From the NCBI GenBank assembly GCA_030512335.1, contig JAULSU010000004.1:3844001-3908000 (forward strand): 64,000 nt of DNA. Direction: 5' to 3'. Below the pieces are notes generated by a model. The model saw only the letters and a list, made by a program, of their open reading frames with translations, ran no database searches and was not told where the DNA came from. Shown piece after piece: positions 36,709-48,054 of the stretch. Numbering within the stretch: position 1 is the first letter of the stretch; each line of letters begins with the position of its first letter. Both the position numbers and the translations under genes were made by a program. This DNA comes from Immersiella caudata. Its lineage: Eukaryota; Ascomycota; Sordariomycetes; Sordariales; Lasiosphaeriaceae.

Positions 36709-37383
36709 TCACCCAACAATCCTCTTGACTCTATCCAACAACAGCCCACTCTCCCTCCCCAACTTGCGCTTCCCATCCCTGCCCGGCGTCTTCGCCTTGG
36801 CCATCCGCTTCCGATATAGCTCCCGATCTGCTATCGCCTTCTCGCGCTCGGCCTTGCGCTTCGCGATCTCCGCCGCGCGAGCTTCCGCCGCGGCTTTGGT
36901 AGACTCGGCAGCGGCGAACTGCTTGGCGAAGTAATCTGGTTTTTGGGGACGAGGTTTACGTTCCCGTCGTTCTCTTGGCTGCTCTGGTATTGGTTCGGGT
37001 TCGGGCTGGGATGGGGCATCGAGCATGGTCTGTCGAGAGGGGTGGATTGCGGGGGGTGCTGCTGGGTCCGTCCCGGCGGGCTCATCGTTGGAGTGGTCGT
37101 CGCCATTGGAGGTGGTGGAGGGCTTGGAGATGGCAGGGTCGAGCTCATCGGCGGGGATGGGGATGGCAGGCTTGGGATCTTGAAGGGCGCGCTCGGCTTT
37201 AAGTTTGGCGTATTGTTTTTTTACTTTGGCTTTGACGATGAGATTCTTTTTGATCTTGGTCACTTTGCGCTTCCAGGCGCCGTCCGGGAGGTTGGCGGGG
37301 CCGACGCGGAAGCCGACGCGGGGCTTCTTCCTACGGTCATCGCTATCACCGGGGGCGTCGTCATGCGGCCGTTTTGAAGCCAT
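36709..37383 (-). CDS. fyv7: FYV7, rRNA-processing protein
   Basis: A single exon of 224 residues. The start MASKRPHDDAPGDSDDRRKK is followed by the family signature FRVGPANLPDGAWKRKVTKI, then a Lys-rich helix (KKNLIVKAKVKKQYAKLKAE). A Pro-rich disordered middle separates this from the C-terminal conserved segment KPDYFAKQFAAAESTKAAAE and a basic helix (RELYRKRMAKAKTPGRDGKR). Fyv7 is a small nucleolar protein needed for processing of pre-18S rRNA within the small-subunit processome. Length and order of blocks fit fungal members. The gene is divergent from the ATOS-type gene on the right. Confidence 0.88.
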   Translation of the reverse strand: MASKRPHDDAPGDSDDRRKKPRVGFRVGPANLPDGAWKRKVTKIKKNLIVKAKVKKQYAKLKAERALQDPKPAIPIPADELDPAISKPSTTSNGDDHSNDEPAGTDPAAPPAIHPSRQTMLDAPSQPEPEPIPEQPRERRERKPRPQKPDYFAKQFAAAESTKAAAEARAAEIAKRKAEREKAIADRELYRKRMAKAKTPGRDGKRKLGRESGLLLDRVKRIVG

Positions 37384-38516
37384 GGTTGGTTAGTGTGTGG
37401 TTTGGTGATGGTTGTGGGGGGCCGCCGCTAGAGAGATTGGTGGTGTGGATGGAAGTTTTCGATAAGGGGTGGTTCTGCCGCGTCAACGGCCAAGGCGGTG
37501 AAGGAATTGTCGGATCGGCTGAAAGTAGGGGTGCGGGGATCGGCGCCTTCCCTGTCCAGGCCTTTCAGCGGAGAGTTGGCGGTTGACTCAACGCTAAAAT
37601 GAAACGGCGACCCTGCTAATTGTGGATCCACTTGTTTCCTTTTACCGCCTGCTGTGGTTCTTACTGTATGGATGGCATCTATTTCCACCTCGCTCTTCCG
37701 TGGCACAACGCTTCGAGAACGAAAACAGCCGGGAAGCTATGGATGTGGGAGAGGAGATCAGGTGGTGATCAGGTGGCACTGCCGAGCGTTTCTTGCAGGA
37801 GACGGCTTACCCAGAGTTGCCAGCGCGTCCAACATTCAATCGATGGATGCAGCGAACTGCAGCTCGGAAAGGATGCGGAAGCACAGACGATGACGCAGGG
37901 CATTGGCTACCAGCTGGCTCTGGCAGAGAACGTGAACTTGGCACCACGATAACTGCCTGATAAGCCCATGCTGCAGCGCAAGCTCGGGCGAGTGCAAACG
38001 AGGCGCATTTAGCTGGCCACCGGGCCCTAGTGCCAGCTCACTGCACTGTGTGGAGTCGTGCAATGGGATGGGCCACCTTCTGCCGTCACCATGAGACAGG
38101 AAGGCCATGAATCAGCTCAACCGGTGCTCTTTTCTTCCAACACCGGAAAAGAATTCCAGCACTCATCCTGTTGCCCCCTGCTAAGTGAGCACGGGTTGCG
38201 ATTAACTCGGACCCTTTCGCCCAGAAAGACCTGTCTATGATTGTGGATTACGTCGACGCCTGCGATAGCGCTCTGTAGCCGCCACTATCCGCTCGCGAGT
38301 CAATGCTGGGGCCCGTCAGGGTCATAGATGCCGCCTCCCAGGCCAGTGTTTCCTCGAAACTTGTGCAACAACGACTGCAACGATACGCCTGGAGTGCACC
38401 TTTGGGGAAATCGACAGGAGAGCAAAGGGGCCGGTGAGGCTCCGCGATGGGAGCGACAGTGACCGACCGCTTTGCTCGATCTTGGGAGCCCAGGATCAGT
38501 TCGCCCAGCTTTCAAG
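37384..38516. promoter_or_regulatory. Divergent promoter region FYV7 / ATOS-type gene
   Basis: 1.13 kb between the FYV7 ATG (-) and the first ATG chosen for the ATOS-type gene (+). Frames here have no recognisable domains; part of the right end may be the 5' UTR of the ATOS-type transcript. Confidence 0.5.
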
Positions 38517-41010
38517 ATGCCTATGTTCCAGGAAAACTTCGGGTCGCAGGAGGCCGCTGGGGAAAGCGCCGATGGCCACCCAGATACAAACTTGGCCCAG
38601 TCCCTTGAGGGCGCACACCGAGGCTTGAGTCGACGTGCTTCGGAGGAGAGCATTCGGACTGAGCTCTGCGAAGGCCCCATTCCCGACAGCCCTCTCAAAG
38701 CTGCCACCCCTGAGCAAGGCGTCGAAAATGCAGTCTCGGATAGAGCAGAGCTCATCGAGCGCTTGAAGAGGGGTGAGAGCCCGACCTGGATCCCTAATCG
38801 CCATGTAGGTTGAGCCCTTCCCAGTGTATTATCCAGCACAATTGTGGTCGGCGGTTGCGTTAACAACAAAGCAGCTCGAGTCGCTCTTCCACCAGAACAA
38901 ATCTACGAGCTCACCTCCCCGGACTCCTCAACGCCCGAGCTCCACGTCCCCGGGCCTGCTACCGGCACCTACCATCACCCCTGAAAAGCCAGATAGCAAG
39001 GACGAAGATGCCGGAACGGAGGGTCGCTTGCAAGAGGGCTTGACCATTGAACGACCGAGGTCCGCACTCCACAGCGGCAACTTCACGCCTGAGGAATCTT
39101 CTCCCCATAACCAAAACTGTCAAGACGTCCATCTGGACGGCGAGACCAATGACTTTGGGTCTAGCACTACCCCGTGGATGGCCACATCTCCCCCGCGACA
39201 CTACCTGCCGTTCAACTTAGGGCGCCCCACCACAGACTACAGGCGTGAAGCCTTCAACCCATCTGGCGCGTCCTCTTTATCCTCATCATTCTCGTCAAGC
39301 TTCGTCTATAAGCCGCCGACGAGCCCTCTTGTGCAGTCGGAGAGCAACGAAGATCTCGATTTGAGCTTGCCATTAAACAGCATCAATATTGCCACGAGCA
39401 GTCCCCGGAATCCACGACGCCATACTCTAAATATCAACTTCTCCCAGTCCTCCCCCTACGGCAATGCCGCGGGCGAAAGACACACCCCGCTCCGACGTGA
39501 AGGGACGCATCCGTATCAAGCTCACCAACCACGGCGATCCTTGAACTCGACGCCCAACTTTTCTTGTGTTGGATCTTCGCCGCAGACGCCTGCAATTCTC
39601 CGCTCGAGACGGCCTTCGTTCAGCTCGGAGGTGTCTCCACTTCAGCATGCTTCGATGGTCGGCTCCTACGAGGAGAGTATCTTGAGGGGCCGCATGTCAA
39701 CCACGCCATCGAAACCTTTGGAATTTCTGGCCCAGATCGGGGTCTTGGGTCTCGGAAAGTGCAAGCCAAACTTACGCTGCCCGTCTCACGTCACCTTACC
39801 ATTTTCGGCCGTCTTTTACAGCTACGCCACAACCGCTCACGGGAGGAGTGAAACGGAGGATGGACCGAGTCCTTACGTAGGCCAGATCGACTTGGAGAAC
39901 GGGCTCCCGAACCCAGACGAAGGTCAGAGGGCGAAGCGCAAGCTTCAGTCAAGATACCCGGAGCTCAGAGCTACAGACGAAGAGTCGACAGTTCATGCCG
40001 ATGTTGAAAACTCCGAAGGAGAAGCTCGCAGACGGGTGAGATCAAAAAAGAGGTCCAAGTCACCAAAGGCACCACCGGGCGGTGGCTACCGCATCCCTGA
40101 GAAGGGTCAGCTCCAAATCATCATCAAAAACCAGAATAAGACAGCCGTTAAGCTGTTTCTCGTGCCATACGACCTTGCAGGCATGGAGCCCGGAACGAAG
40201 ACATTCGTCCGGCAGCGTAGTTACTCCGCTGGGCCTATTATTGACAATATTCCCGAGGCCAAAGATGCCAACAACGAGGAGCGACCAGTCCTGCGCTATC
40301 TGATTCACTTGCACATATGTTGTCCGTCGAAGGGCCGATTCTACCTGTACAAAAGCATCCGCGTCGTCTTTGCAAACCGCGTCCCTGACGGCAAGTTACG
40401 ACTGCGGAACGAGATCACGTACCCTGAGCCTCGCTTCACCCCCTACAAGGCCGTTCGGGTGATGCACCCGCAACCCTTGGCGCATGTCAGCGGACCGGGC
40501 GCCACACTGGCTGCCGAGAAAGCATACCGAAGGCGGAGCTCCGGGTTTTCCTTTGCTCAGCATCCCCAGCCTTTCGATATGCTTGATGGGATGCCGCCGC
40601 CACTTCTAGGCAACCCTCAGTTTGCCCTCACTCCCGGCCGTGCACCCAGCGCTCCATTCGGGGCAATTCCCTTCTCGCTGCCTCGGGTGAATACCTCCCT
40701 TGCCGGCAGTATTGCCCACAAGGCGGTTGCTCCGCAGCAGGAGGAAGACAGCTGGTCTGGTCTATCACCGCAAGATCAGATGAGCGGGTTGGTAATGACC
40801 GGCCGAGCGGACTGCCAAAGCCGCTATGGGAAACTAAACAAAGGAGATGTCGGATACGGTGGGAACGCCTTCGCGCTTGGGGCTAGTTCCGGCGTGGCTC
40901 CGGAGAGCCTGCTTTCCAAACGACTTCGTTCGCTGGGCGTTCAAACGGAGTTGGATGACAATACAGCGAGCGAGCGCGACGGGGAACAGCAAGAGGGCGC
41001 AACGCTTTAG
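38517..41010 (+). CDS. ATOS/FAM214-type protein (DUF4210 plus Chromosome_seg-like domain)
   Basis: Two exons, 38517-38804 and 38875-41010, join in phase 0 through a 70-nt intron (donor GTAGGT, branch-like GTTAAC, acceptor AAGCAG) and give about 807 residues. The N terminus has the block RAELIERLKRGESPTWIPNR that runs across the intron into HLESLFHQN. After a disordered Ser/Pro-rich stretch come two conserved blocks. One, about 359-460, begins VGSYEESILRGRM and includes HVTLPFSAVFYSYA and SPYVGQIDLENGLPN. The other, about 495-625, begins GGYRIPEKGQLQIII and includes VKLFLVPYDLAG, TFVRQRSY, YLIHLHICCPSKGRFYLYKS and RFTPYKAVRV. These match the paired domains of animal ATOSA/ATOSB (FAM214) and Drosophila Atossa, which act as nuclear transcription regulators. 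The fungal role is not known to me. Confidence 0.85.
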
Positions 41011-41710
41011 GAGCGGTATATGCTGTGCATTACGACGAGGCTCGGATACCTCGGTCTTGTTGAGAACGATGTCGGCTATGTTTGGCGGTTGTCTATATTT
41101 GCTGGAGTTGGCGCGGGGACTAACAGAAGATACCATACCCTTGTGTATTTAAGTTTCAAGTATTCGAATTCATTCTCGTAGGAACCTTGTCGTCCAGTCT
41201 GCGTGTTGAGTGTACACGAGGAACGGTATGTGAACAGCAGGAGCCGACCGATGGTGCTGGGGTCCACCAAATTGCGCTGGGGTATGTTCTAGGTTGTGGT
41301 CGGGTTTGTGCCGTGTTCTGAGCTGCACTGGTCCCGAGCAGCTTTCCTCGACTTGGTTACCGTATCCGTTTTCAATCGGATCTGTATGGGATTGCTTTCA
41401 GGCTGGATAACGTTTATAATCCTTTTAAAGGTCGTTAACTGGGTTTTTCTATGCCCCAAATCGGCGAGGATATCGGTGAAAGGGGCGTAAACACTTCAAC
41501 TACGAATTATGTACGGCATGAACATATATACATGCGTCTATCATCTATCCCAAAGACTAGCCTGTCTCATCTGCTCTTGTGGCAGGCGACAGCATACAGC
41601 TATTATAGACATGCCCGTTGTCCTCTCTATATGATACAAGATTTGCGGCCGTGATATACAAGACTTACATAACTTTACAAGAGCTATACATCACCGTTTC
41701 CCACAAGCGG
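41011..41710. other. Convergent 3' region ATOS-type gene / PPR gene
   Basis: 700 bp between two stop codons. It is AT-richer than its neighbours and probably consists of 3' UTRs. No further feature seen. Confidence 0.6.
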
Positions 41711-44700
41711 TTATAGTCTATTAATCTTCTCCAACCAAAGCAATGACCTCCCTTTACTTACTCCTCGCTTCTTCACCGCCTTGACCTCCGGCTCTGGCAC
41801 ATCCTCCCACTGCTGGTCGTCGGCGTCTGGAGGGACGCTGGCGTCGGCTTGAGGGGCTGAGCTGTCCGACGCTGACGAAGCAGCCTCGATATCGTCATCC
41901 TCCAGTTTGATGCCGAGACGAGTGAGCAGGACGTTCTCGAAGTAATCCTCAGCCACAATATTCCTTATTTTACCAGTCCCCGTCTCAATCGGAGGCCCTT
42001 CCGTGATTTCCTGCTCAAGTTCCGAGCCCGTCCGCTCAAATCCTGTAATGGCTCTGACGACATTGGGACATTCCTCGACAATATCAGTGAGCTCTCGTGA
42101 TGCATCTTTCGAGAAAACTGCTCTCCGCTCCATGGCCTTGAACTCTCGGCTGAGAAGGAAGAACGTCTCTGAGAGGGGGCGTGGCTTGCGTGAATTGGTA
42201 CCGAGGCGCCGCGTCTCCAGGGGGAGCAAGTTCTTTCTGCCCGAGTCGGCTATGCGGGCCGTCGCCCAGCCAGTCCAATGTGGCATGAGATGATGCTCAA
42301 AGACATGGAAAGCCACACGCCACTTATGCAATGTCGCAAGGGCCTGGACATGGTAGTTCCAGTTAGAGCGATCAAGTTCGAAACCCGCCTCTCGAACGCG
42401 GGCGACCAGCGCAATCAGTCCATCGGCATCACAATCGTTCAGGTAGAGCCGCTGCATCGTCTGAAGAGGCTTGCTCAGCCAGAAGCGATAGTGGGGCAGA
42501 ACCTGTTCTCTCTCAGCAGGGAAGGCCTCTTCCGGCGCTCGAGCCTCTCGCATCGTCCTATCCAGGACAATCTCCCAAGTAGATTTGACGTTCTCGTATC
42601 TCTTTTCGTGAAAGTCTGCAAGCATGAGATTGTGCAGGAGAATGAAAGGGATAGTTTCCGGGCTTGAGTTGTCGGGGAACTGGCGCTGGTACAGCTCAAG
42701 GAGCTGCTGAACCGAGGAAAAGTCCCGAAATTGTGTCAGAATGTACATCATGCGGGCATAAACACCGGTGGTAGACTCGAAATCTTTCGTTGTAGTGGGT
42801 GCGTCCATCTTTACGAACTCCCAGAACTCCTGGAGGGCGCGAGCGATATATTCGCGTCCGTCTTTGCCATTCTTCCTGGACGCTGGCATTTTGCTCCAGA
42901 CCTCCAGAGCTCTTACTACGGCTGTGACCTGCCTGGGTGAGCCCGGAACATCAAGTTTCTTCAGCCTCTCGTTGATTGCCAGGACCACCCTGGGCTCTCG
43001 GCTTTGGACAAATGCTGCCATGAGCAGCATGTAATGATCGTAACTCGGCCGGAAGATGTTGTGCTCAACAGAAGTTCGGAGGAAATGCAATGCGTGGTGC
43101 GACTGTCGGCAATTGACGAGCCCGGTAAGGAGGTGAGAGTAGGTGTCGTTGTTATAGTGAACTCCAAAATCCTTCATCACTTCTAGAGCCCGATTTATTC
43201 CATTCAAGTCTCGCCGATCAGCAAGGTGTCGCAACAGGGTGTTCCAGAGGATAACGTAGTCACCATCTACTGGTCGCGTCCGTGTCATCTTGGTACAAAG
43301 CCCTTCAGCTTGCGGTAGTCGGTCGTTTTGGCAGTACGCCTCCAACACCGCATCGATCATGGAGAGATCCGGGGTGATGTCCTTTTCCGTTGCCATTGTA
43401 TAGAGTTCAATTGTTGACTCGAGGTCGCCGCGAAAGGAAGCGAAGTTCATGACAGTCCCAAAACTGACATGGTCCGGTGTCCCAACAGCACAAAGCTCCA
43501 TGAGCGTACGGAGGGCCCCTTCGTAGTCGTAGGCTTTCGTATATGCATTAATCAGGATGTTCCAGAGGATCAGACCGGGCGGCTTTCCCATCTTGCTGGT
43601 GGTCTCCTCCAGAAGGCGACGAGCTTTCTCTGGCTCGCCCCTCACCGCATGTGCGTGCATTTGGTGGGCAACCAGGGGAACTGGGTCAATTCGGACGTTT
43701 CGAGGTGATAGTTGGGCCCATTCTCGTGCCAGGTACGCGGTTGACTCAACATCACCTCGCCGTGCGTACATAGGAATGATCTTCTTGATGGCTCCCATGT
43801 CCAGGCCATTGTGGAAGCGAACATAGTCCCTCATGACCATCTCTATCCGGGGAATGTCGTTCTTGAATACGTCAAGCATGGGCCGAAGGACGTCGAGAGG
43901 CACGTAAACCTCAGGAAGCTCGCGATATCTCCTATACAGCATGCCTGCCTGCTCAAACTGCCTTTCACGGACGCAGAAATTGATGTATGAGCGGTAGGCC
44001 GTCGCATCCTGTGAGTAGAAAAGGATGTAGTTGGCTTCGGCCGGCTGAAAAGCGGTCAGTGACGTCCTGGCCAAACACCCAAGCAGTCTACTGAGTTGTT
44101 GCAGCAGTTGTTCAGCCTCTTCGCCTGACTTTTGCTTCTTGAGATACGAACGGAAGCCGCCGATTCTTTTCCCAAAGCCAGGCAGCGCAGACAGCTCCTT
44201 ATACTCCATTACTCCACAAACATCAACAGCAGTCGAGTGTAATGGCAGAAGCCGCGCCATGAGATCCGAAGTTTCCGCCTTCAAGGCGTAGCTGAGCAAG
44301 GCGTCGATTCCAAGACCAATCCTGCGTCGAGACAGTGCTGCCTCGTATATTTCCAGGGCCGAATGCGTATCGTGTAGCACGAGTTTGGCCCTGATAGCCG
44401 CGTTGACAAGCTCCGGTGTCCACTCTTCTGGGTCAAGATGGGAAAACAACATCGAGACCCTCTTGGCGTCAATTGGCCTATCAGAGCTTGCGAGGCGAAT
44501 GGCAACATCCTTTCGAAATAGTGACCGATCACTCGGTTTGAGATTCATATACTCTTCCCAGAGCATATCGTATGATTGACCGTGAGACCGCAACAGGTCT
44601 CTCAGAAGTTGGAAATCCGTCCGTTCATCGAGTGCGCTAGCTTGCCCAAGGGGACCAGAGGCTTGCAGGCCATCAAGAACCGACCAGACGCCGCCAAATG

Positions 44701-45163
44701 GGCTGTTCTCCTCTGTCAAAGATTCCCTCGGGGCGTCTGGCTTCGGGGGCTCCTCGACAGGAACCGAGGGTGTGCTGGGATGATCAGAGGCGGAGGATGT
44801 GAACGGGCGAGCGGAGATTCTGCCCGAAGGCAACTGGTTTGGTTCGAGACGCTGAAGGAAGTTGGGTCGTAGGCGTTGGAGCAGAGCCGCAGCTCCACCC
44901 GGGTAGAGAAAGTCGAGGAGGAATGTGGACGCTGTCATTGTGTCGGGTCTCCTCGTCGACCTCGGTTGTCGAGTTGGGGGTGACTCGCCCTCGGTGGATG
45001 GCAGCATAAGAGCGCGGCAGGCGTCAAGGAGCTCAACGCTGCTGGCGCCATGGTTCCAGAAGTTCGTATGAAGTCGGCGGCGCGACGTCAATGGTGGGCG
45101 TGCTGCAGGGAGGACTTTCTGGAGGCTGCAGGTCTCGATGCTGATCGCCGTCCTCTCCAGCAT
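41711..45163 (-). CDS. Mitochondrial PPR protein resembling CYA5/PET309
   Basis: One uninterrupted frame of 1150 residues with an Arg-rich, acid-poor N terminus (MLERTAISIETCSLQ, then RRRLHTNFW) typical of mitochondrial targeting. Much of the middle is helix-repeat sequence with pentatricopeptide features, for example LILWNILINAYTKAYDYEGA, FGTVMNFASFRGDLESTIEL, DAVLEAYCQNDRLPQAEGLC and VILWNTLLRHLADRRDLNGI. The C terminus is acidic then basic, ending SLLWLEKINRL. The length, N-terminal block FLLDFLYPGGAAALLQRLRP and repeat layout agree with the filamentous-fungal CYA5-type proteins, relatives of yeast Pet309 that help express mitochondrial COX1 mRNA. The general PPR call is firm; the CYA5 assignment is inference. 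The gene is divergent from SRP68 with 420 bp between start codons. Confidence 0.85.
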   Translation of the reverse strand: MLERTAISIETCSLQKVLPAARPPLTSRRRLHTNFWNHGASSVELLDACRALMLPSTEGESPPTRQPRSTRRPDTMTASTFLLDFLYPGGAAALLQRLRPNFLQRLEPNQLPSGRISARPFTSSASDHPSTPSVPVEEPPKPDAPRESLTEENSPFGGVWSVLDGLQASGPLGQASALDERTDFQLLRDLLRSHGQSYDMLWEEYMNLKPSDRSLFRKDVAIRLASSDRPIDAKRVSMLFSHLDPEEWTPELVNAAIRAKLVLHDTHSALEIYEAALSRRRIGLGIDALLSYALKAETSDLMARLLPLHSTAVDVCGVMEYKELSALPGFGKRIGGFRSYLKKQKSGEEAEQLLQQLSRLLGCLARTSLTAFQPAEANYILFYSQDATAYRSYINFCVRERQFEQAGMLYRRYRELPEVYVPLDVLRPMLDVFKNDIPRIEMVMRDYVRFHNGLDMGAIKKIIPMYARRGDVESTAYLAREWAQLSPRNVRIDPVPLVAHQMHAHAVRGEPEKARRLLEETTSKMGKPPGLILWNILINAYTKAYDYEGALRTLMELCAVGTPDHVSFGTVMNFASFRGDLESTIELYTMATEKDITPDLSMIDAVLEAYCQNDRLPQAEGLCTKMTRTRPVDGDYVILWNTLLRHLADRRDLNGINRALEVMKDFGVHYNNDTYSHLLTGLVNCRQSHHALHFLRTSVEHNIFRPSYDHYMLLMAAFVQSREPRVVLAINERLKKLDVPGSPRQVTAVVRALEVWSKMPASRKNGKDGREYIARALQEFWEFVKMDAPTTTKDFESTTGVYARMMYILTQFRDFSSVQQLLELYQRQFPDNSSPETIPFILLHNLMLADFHEKRYENVKSTWEIVLDRTMREARAPEEAFPAEREQVLPHYRFWLSKPLQTMQRLYLNDCDADGLIALVARVREAGFELDRSNWNYHVQALATLHKWRVAFHVFEHHLMPHWTGWATARIADSGRKNLLPLETRRLGTNSRKPRPLSETFFLLSREFKAMERRAVFSKDASRELTDIVEECPNVVRAITGFERTGSELEQEITEGPPIETGTGKIRNIVAEDYFENVLLTRLGIKLEDDDIEAASSASDSSAPQADASVPPDADDQQWEDVPEPEVKAVKKRGVSKGRSLLWLEKINRL

Positions 45164-45583
45164 CGCGGACGACTCGGTTCCTGGGCCGTGGGGAGCGCCG
45201 ACACATCACCGGAGACGTATAAAAGACCGGCGCCAGGTCCGATGCATATCGACACCACTGAGAGCGGCGTTTCGGTTCCCTGGGTGTTTGCGATCGCTAT
45301 GTAAAATTTTGGACGCGCGAACCTTAGTGGATGCGCCAGTGGAGCGGCCCAAGCTTCCTTTCGTCAGGCCATTGCAGATGGCTTGGTCAGGGGTCAATCG
45401 CTGCCAAGCTATGGCAGCTGGCGGAAGGTCCTTGACAGCCCACAAGCAGACCTGAGAGCTGAGATTTGTGCGGGGCTTATTGCCCCACCAAGGTCCAACG
45501 TTCACGCTGTCCGTCAGCCATCCAGATTTGAGGGACCACCTCGAGTTCCCTGTTGACAGCTCGCCGCGCACTTATCCGGAAAC
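45164..45583. promoter_or_regulatory. Divergent promoter region PPR gene / SRP68
   Basis: 420 bp between the two ATG codons. A TATAAAA heptamer at 45218-45224 reads toward SRP68 but also lies only about 55 bp upstream of the PPR ATG. Its use as a TATA box is unproven. Confidence 0.55.
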
Positions 45584-47566
45584 ATGGACATTACAAAGAC
45601 GGTAGTGTCCCTGAGGGAGACTGCGCTGCTCTATGGCGACTACGGCACATACCACACCCAGTTGTCGAGGAAGCTGCTGAACTGTCGCAAAAAGCTGAAT
45701 ATCGCAACGAAGAACCGGGGGAAGTTCCAGAACAAGGGCACAGCAACCGCCGAACAAATTGGCGAAAACTATGAGTATGTCGCACCGCTCCCGTAAACTG
45801 GGCTCACCTCTAACCGCTGCCCCCAGATATCTTCGTCTCCAGCTCCTAACCGCCGAGCGAACATGGGCCAACGCCATGTGCATGAAGGCGACGCACTCGG
45901 CCGACACGAAAGGGATGAATAGCAAAACCCGATCGCACATCGTTTCCAGGCTCGAAAAAGGGGCTAAGACTGCACAAAATCTCGCAAACGCCCTTTCCCA
46001 GACTGCCGCCAGCGGCGCTAGTCCCACAGACGTCCTAGAAGCTCGCGCCTACGCCGCGCTGCTCAAGGGCGCCGCTCATTTCGAGAAGCAGAATTGGGAG
46101 GGTTGCTTGAAGAACTATGCCGTGGCTCGAATTCTCTACACCGCACTGGCGGCATCTGTGAAAGAAGATATCTTCAAGGACCTTCTCTCGGAGACTATTG
46201 ATCCCTCCATCCGCTACGCTGCATATCAGGCCAAGATCCCGCGGACCGAACCCGTTCCCAACATCGCCCGCAAGGCCTTCTTACACACAGGTGGCGAACT
46301 TGTAGCCCAGATCAAGGAGCAATTCCCAAGTATCCTAGAACATAGCAGTCTAGACGACAAGAAGGGCTCAACGAGGAGCGACAGCGCATCATCAACCTTG
46401 ACATGGCGTGGCCGAGAGGTCAAGATCGAAGATGCCGCCATTGCCGTGGCTTGGGCGTCGGTGGCAGCAGCCAAGGAACTTCTGTCTGAGAAAGTAACAT
46501 CTTCTGGCCAATTGCTCCCGAAGGATCTGGCTGCTGCCTACGACGACATCCTGATCGCGAGCCAGGACGCAGTGGATGCAACAAAGCAAGCAATCGACGA
46601 GTTGAAGGGCGAGGGAGTACCTCAAAGCGACCCACGGATGCAGGGCCTCCAAATCACCCGCACCGCTGTAAACTTCGAAATGATCAGCTGGCGGATTGGT
46701 CGCAACCGGGTGCTGATTGGGAAAGATGACGGTGCCCATCTTGACTTTGGGGAGGCTACGAGGAAGAAAAAGAAGGCCGACGGTGATTCCATCCTTGATC
46801 ACGGGCAAGACCTGGCCCCTGGCAGGCAGATCGCCAAGCTGAAGGAAAAGGTTGTCTTGTACGACGGCATCCTTCAGAGCATTGAATCCGTATCAGAGCT
46901 CCCGGGCGTGGCAAACGACCAAGAGCTTTCATCCCGCCTGGAAGCCATAGAGGAATACTTTACAGCCCTCAAGTAAGTCCTCCCTACAGCAAAGAACCCC
47001 TGCACAGCATCAATTGCTGACAACTCATTAGATGTCTAGCGATTGCCCGCTCCCACTCCATTGCCGGAAACGCACTAAACGCTCTTGCTCTCATCAAACA
47101 CGCCTTGGATGAAACCTCATCTGCCCTTCCCGTTCTTTCAGCCGGGTCCAATGCTGAGTCTGTTTCCTCGCCGCGAAGTATCCACGTCAGCAAGGACGAC
47201 GCGAAGTCCCTCCACGACCTGCTGAGCGGCGAGCTGCAGCGCTCCCGTGCTCTTGTCGAAATCTTCAACTCGAACAAGATGTCCATCAGCGCCGCCCCAC
47301 AATCTGGCGATACCTCCAAGCCACTTGCAGCCCAGCTGTCCAACTATCCTTCAGGCAGTATCGATCTCGAGAACATTGTATCTTACCCGCCACAGCTAGA
47401 GCATATCCCTGTGAAGCCCCTCTTCTTGGATGTAGCTTGGAACTATGTCGACTATCCTGACAAGACGACCTCTAGAGAGGCGGAGAGGACGCAGGGAAAG
47501 GCAAGCACAGCCGGAGAGCCGGAGGCGAAGCCCCAAAAAAGAGGATGGTTTGGTTTTGGGCGGTAG
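45584..47566 (+). CDS. srp68: SRP68, signal recognition particle subunit
   Basis: Three exons, 45584-45774, 45827-46972 and 47032-47566, join in frame and encode 623 residues, the usual size of SRP68. The N terminus (MDITKTVVSLRETALLYGDY, then RKLLNCRKKLNI and EYLRLQLLTAERTWANAMCM) is the helical SRP-RNA-binding domain rich in Arg/Lys. The middle has helix repeats (ARAYAALLKGAAHFEKQNWE, then YAVARILYTAL). The C terminus holds the segment KPLFLDVAWNYVDYPD, which in other species binds SRP72, and ends in GWFGFGR. SRP68 and SRP72 form a heterodimer on the SRP RNA and are needed for SRP assembly and ER targeting of secretory proteins. The 3' end faces SSC1. Confidence 0.94.
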
Positions 47567-48054
47567 TATGTCATGCTCTGAGGGGATGAGCTCTCGGGTA
47601 GGCCCATCGTGGCGTACACCTTGAAAGCCAATGATGAAACGAAGTTTAAACCGCACATCCTGGAATGCACAAAGTGAACAGGAAGGTCTCTTTTCAGCAT
47701 TTCGCCAGCTCTCTATTTGAGGGGGGATTCTAATTATGTTTGGTTTCATGGTCTCGTTTTTGACCACAAAACATGTCTACAACATACACACAACGTGCAA
47801 CCTACCCAATCCCCCCTTACCCGTCCAGCGCCACACCCCATCTTGTCATTGAAAATCGTAAGATGATTTCCCCGTTTTAATGCACAGGAACGCCTTCCGC
47901 CGGTCTGCAATATTAAACACAGGACAAGCTCCCAGGCCCTCCAGTAAAGACACGATATGATACAAAGAATACACTGGAGACGAACTCCAAGCTAGTCAGA
48001 CAGATGATAGAAAGTAGAGGGGTATAACGGGATGGTGTGGAATGTGCAAGGGCT
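47567..48054. other. Convergent 3' region SRP68 / SSC1
   Basis: 488 bp between the stop codons of SRP68 (+) and SSC1 (-), probably both 3' UTRs. Nothing else seen. Confidence 0.6.

Noticed and set aside
38300..38869. 189-codon minus-strand frame over the start of the ATOS-type gene
   Set aside because: Opposes the conserved N-terminal block and its intron; no recognisable features.
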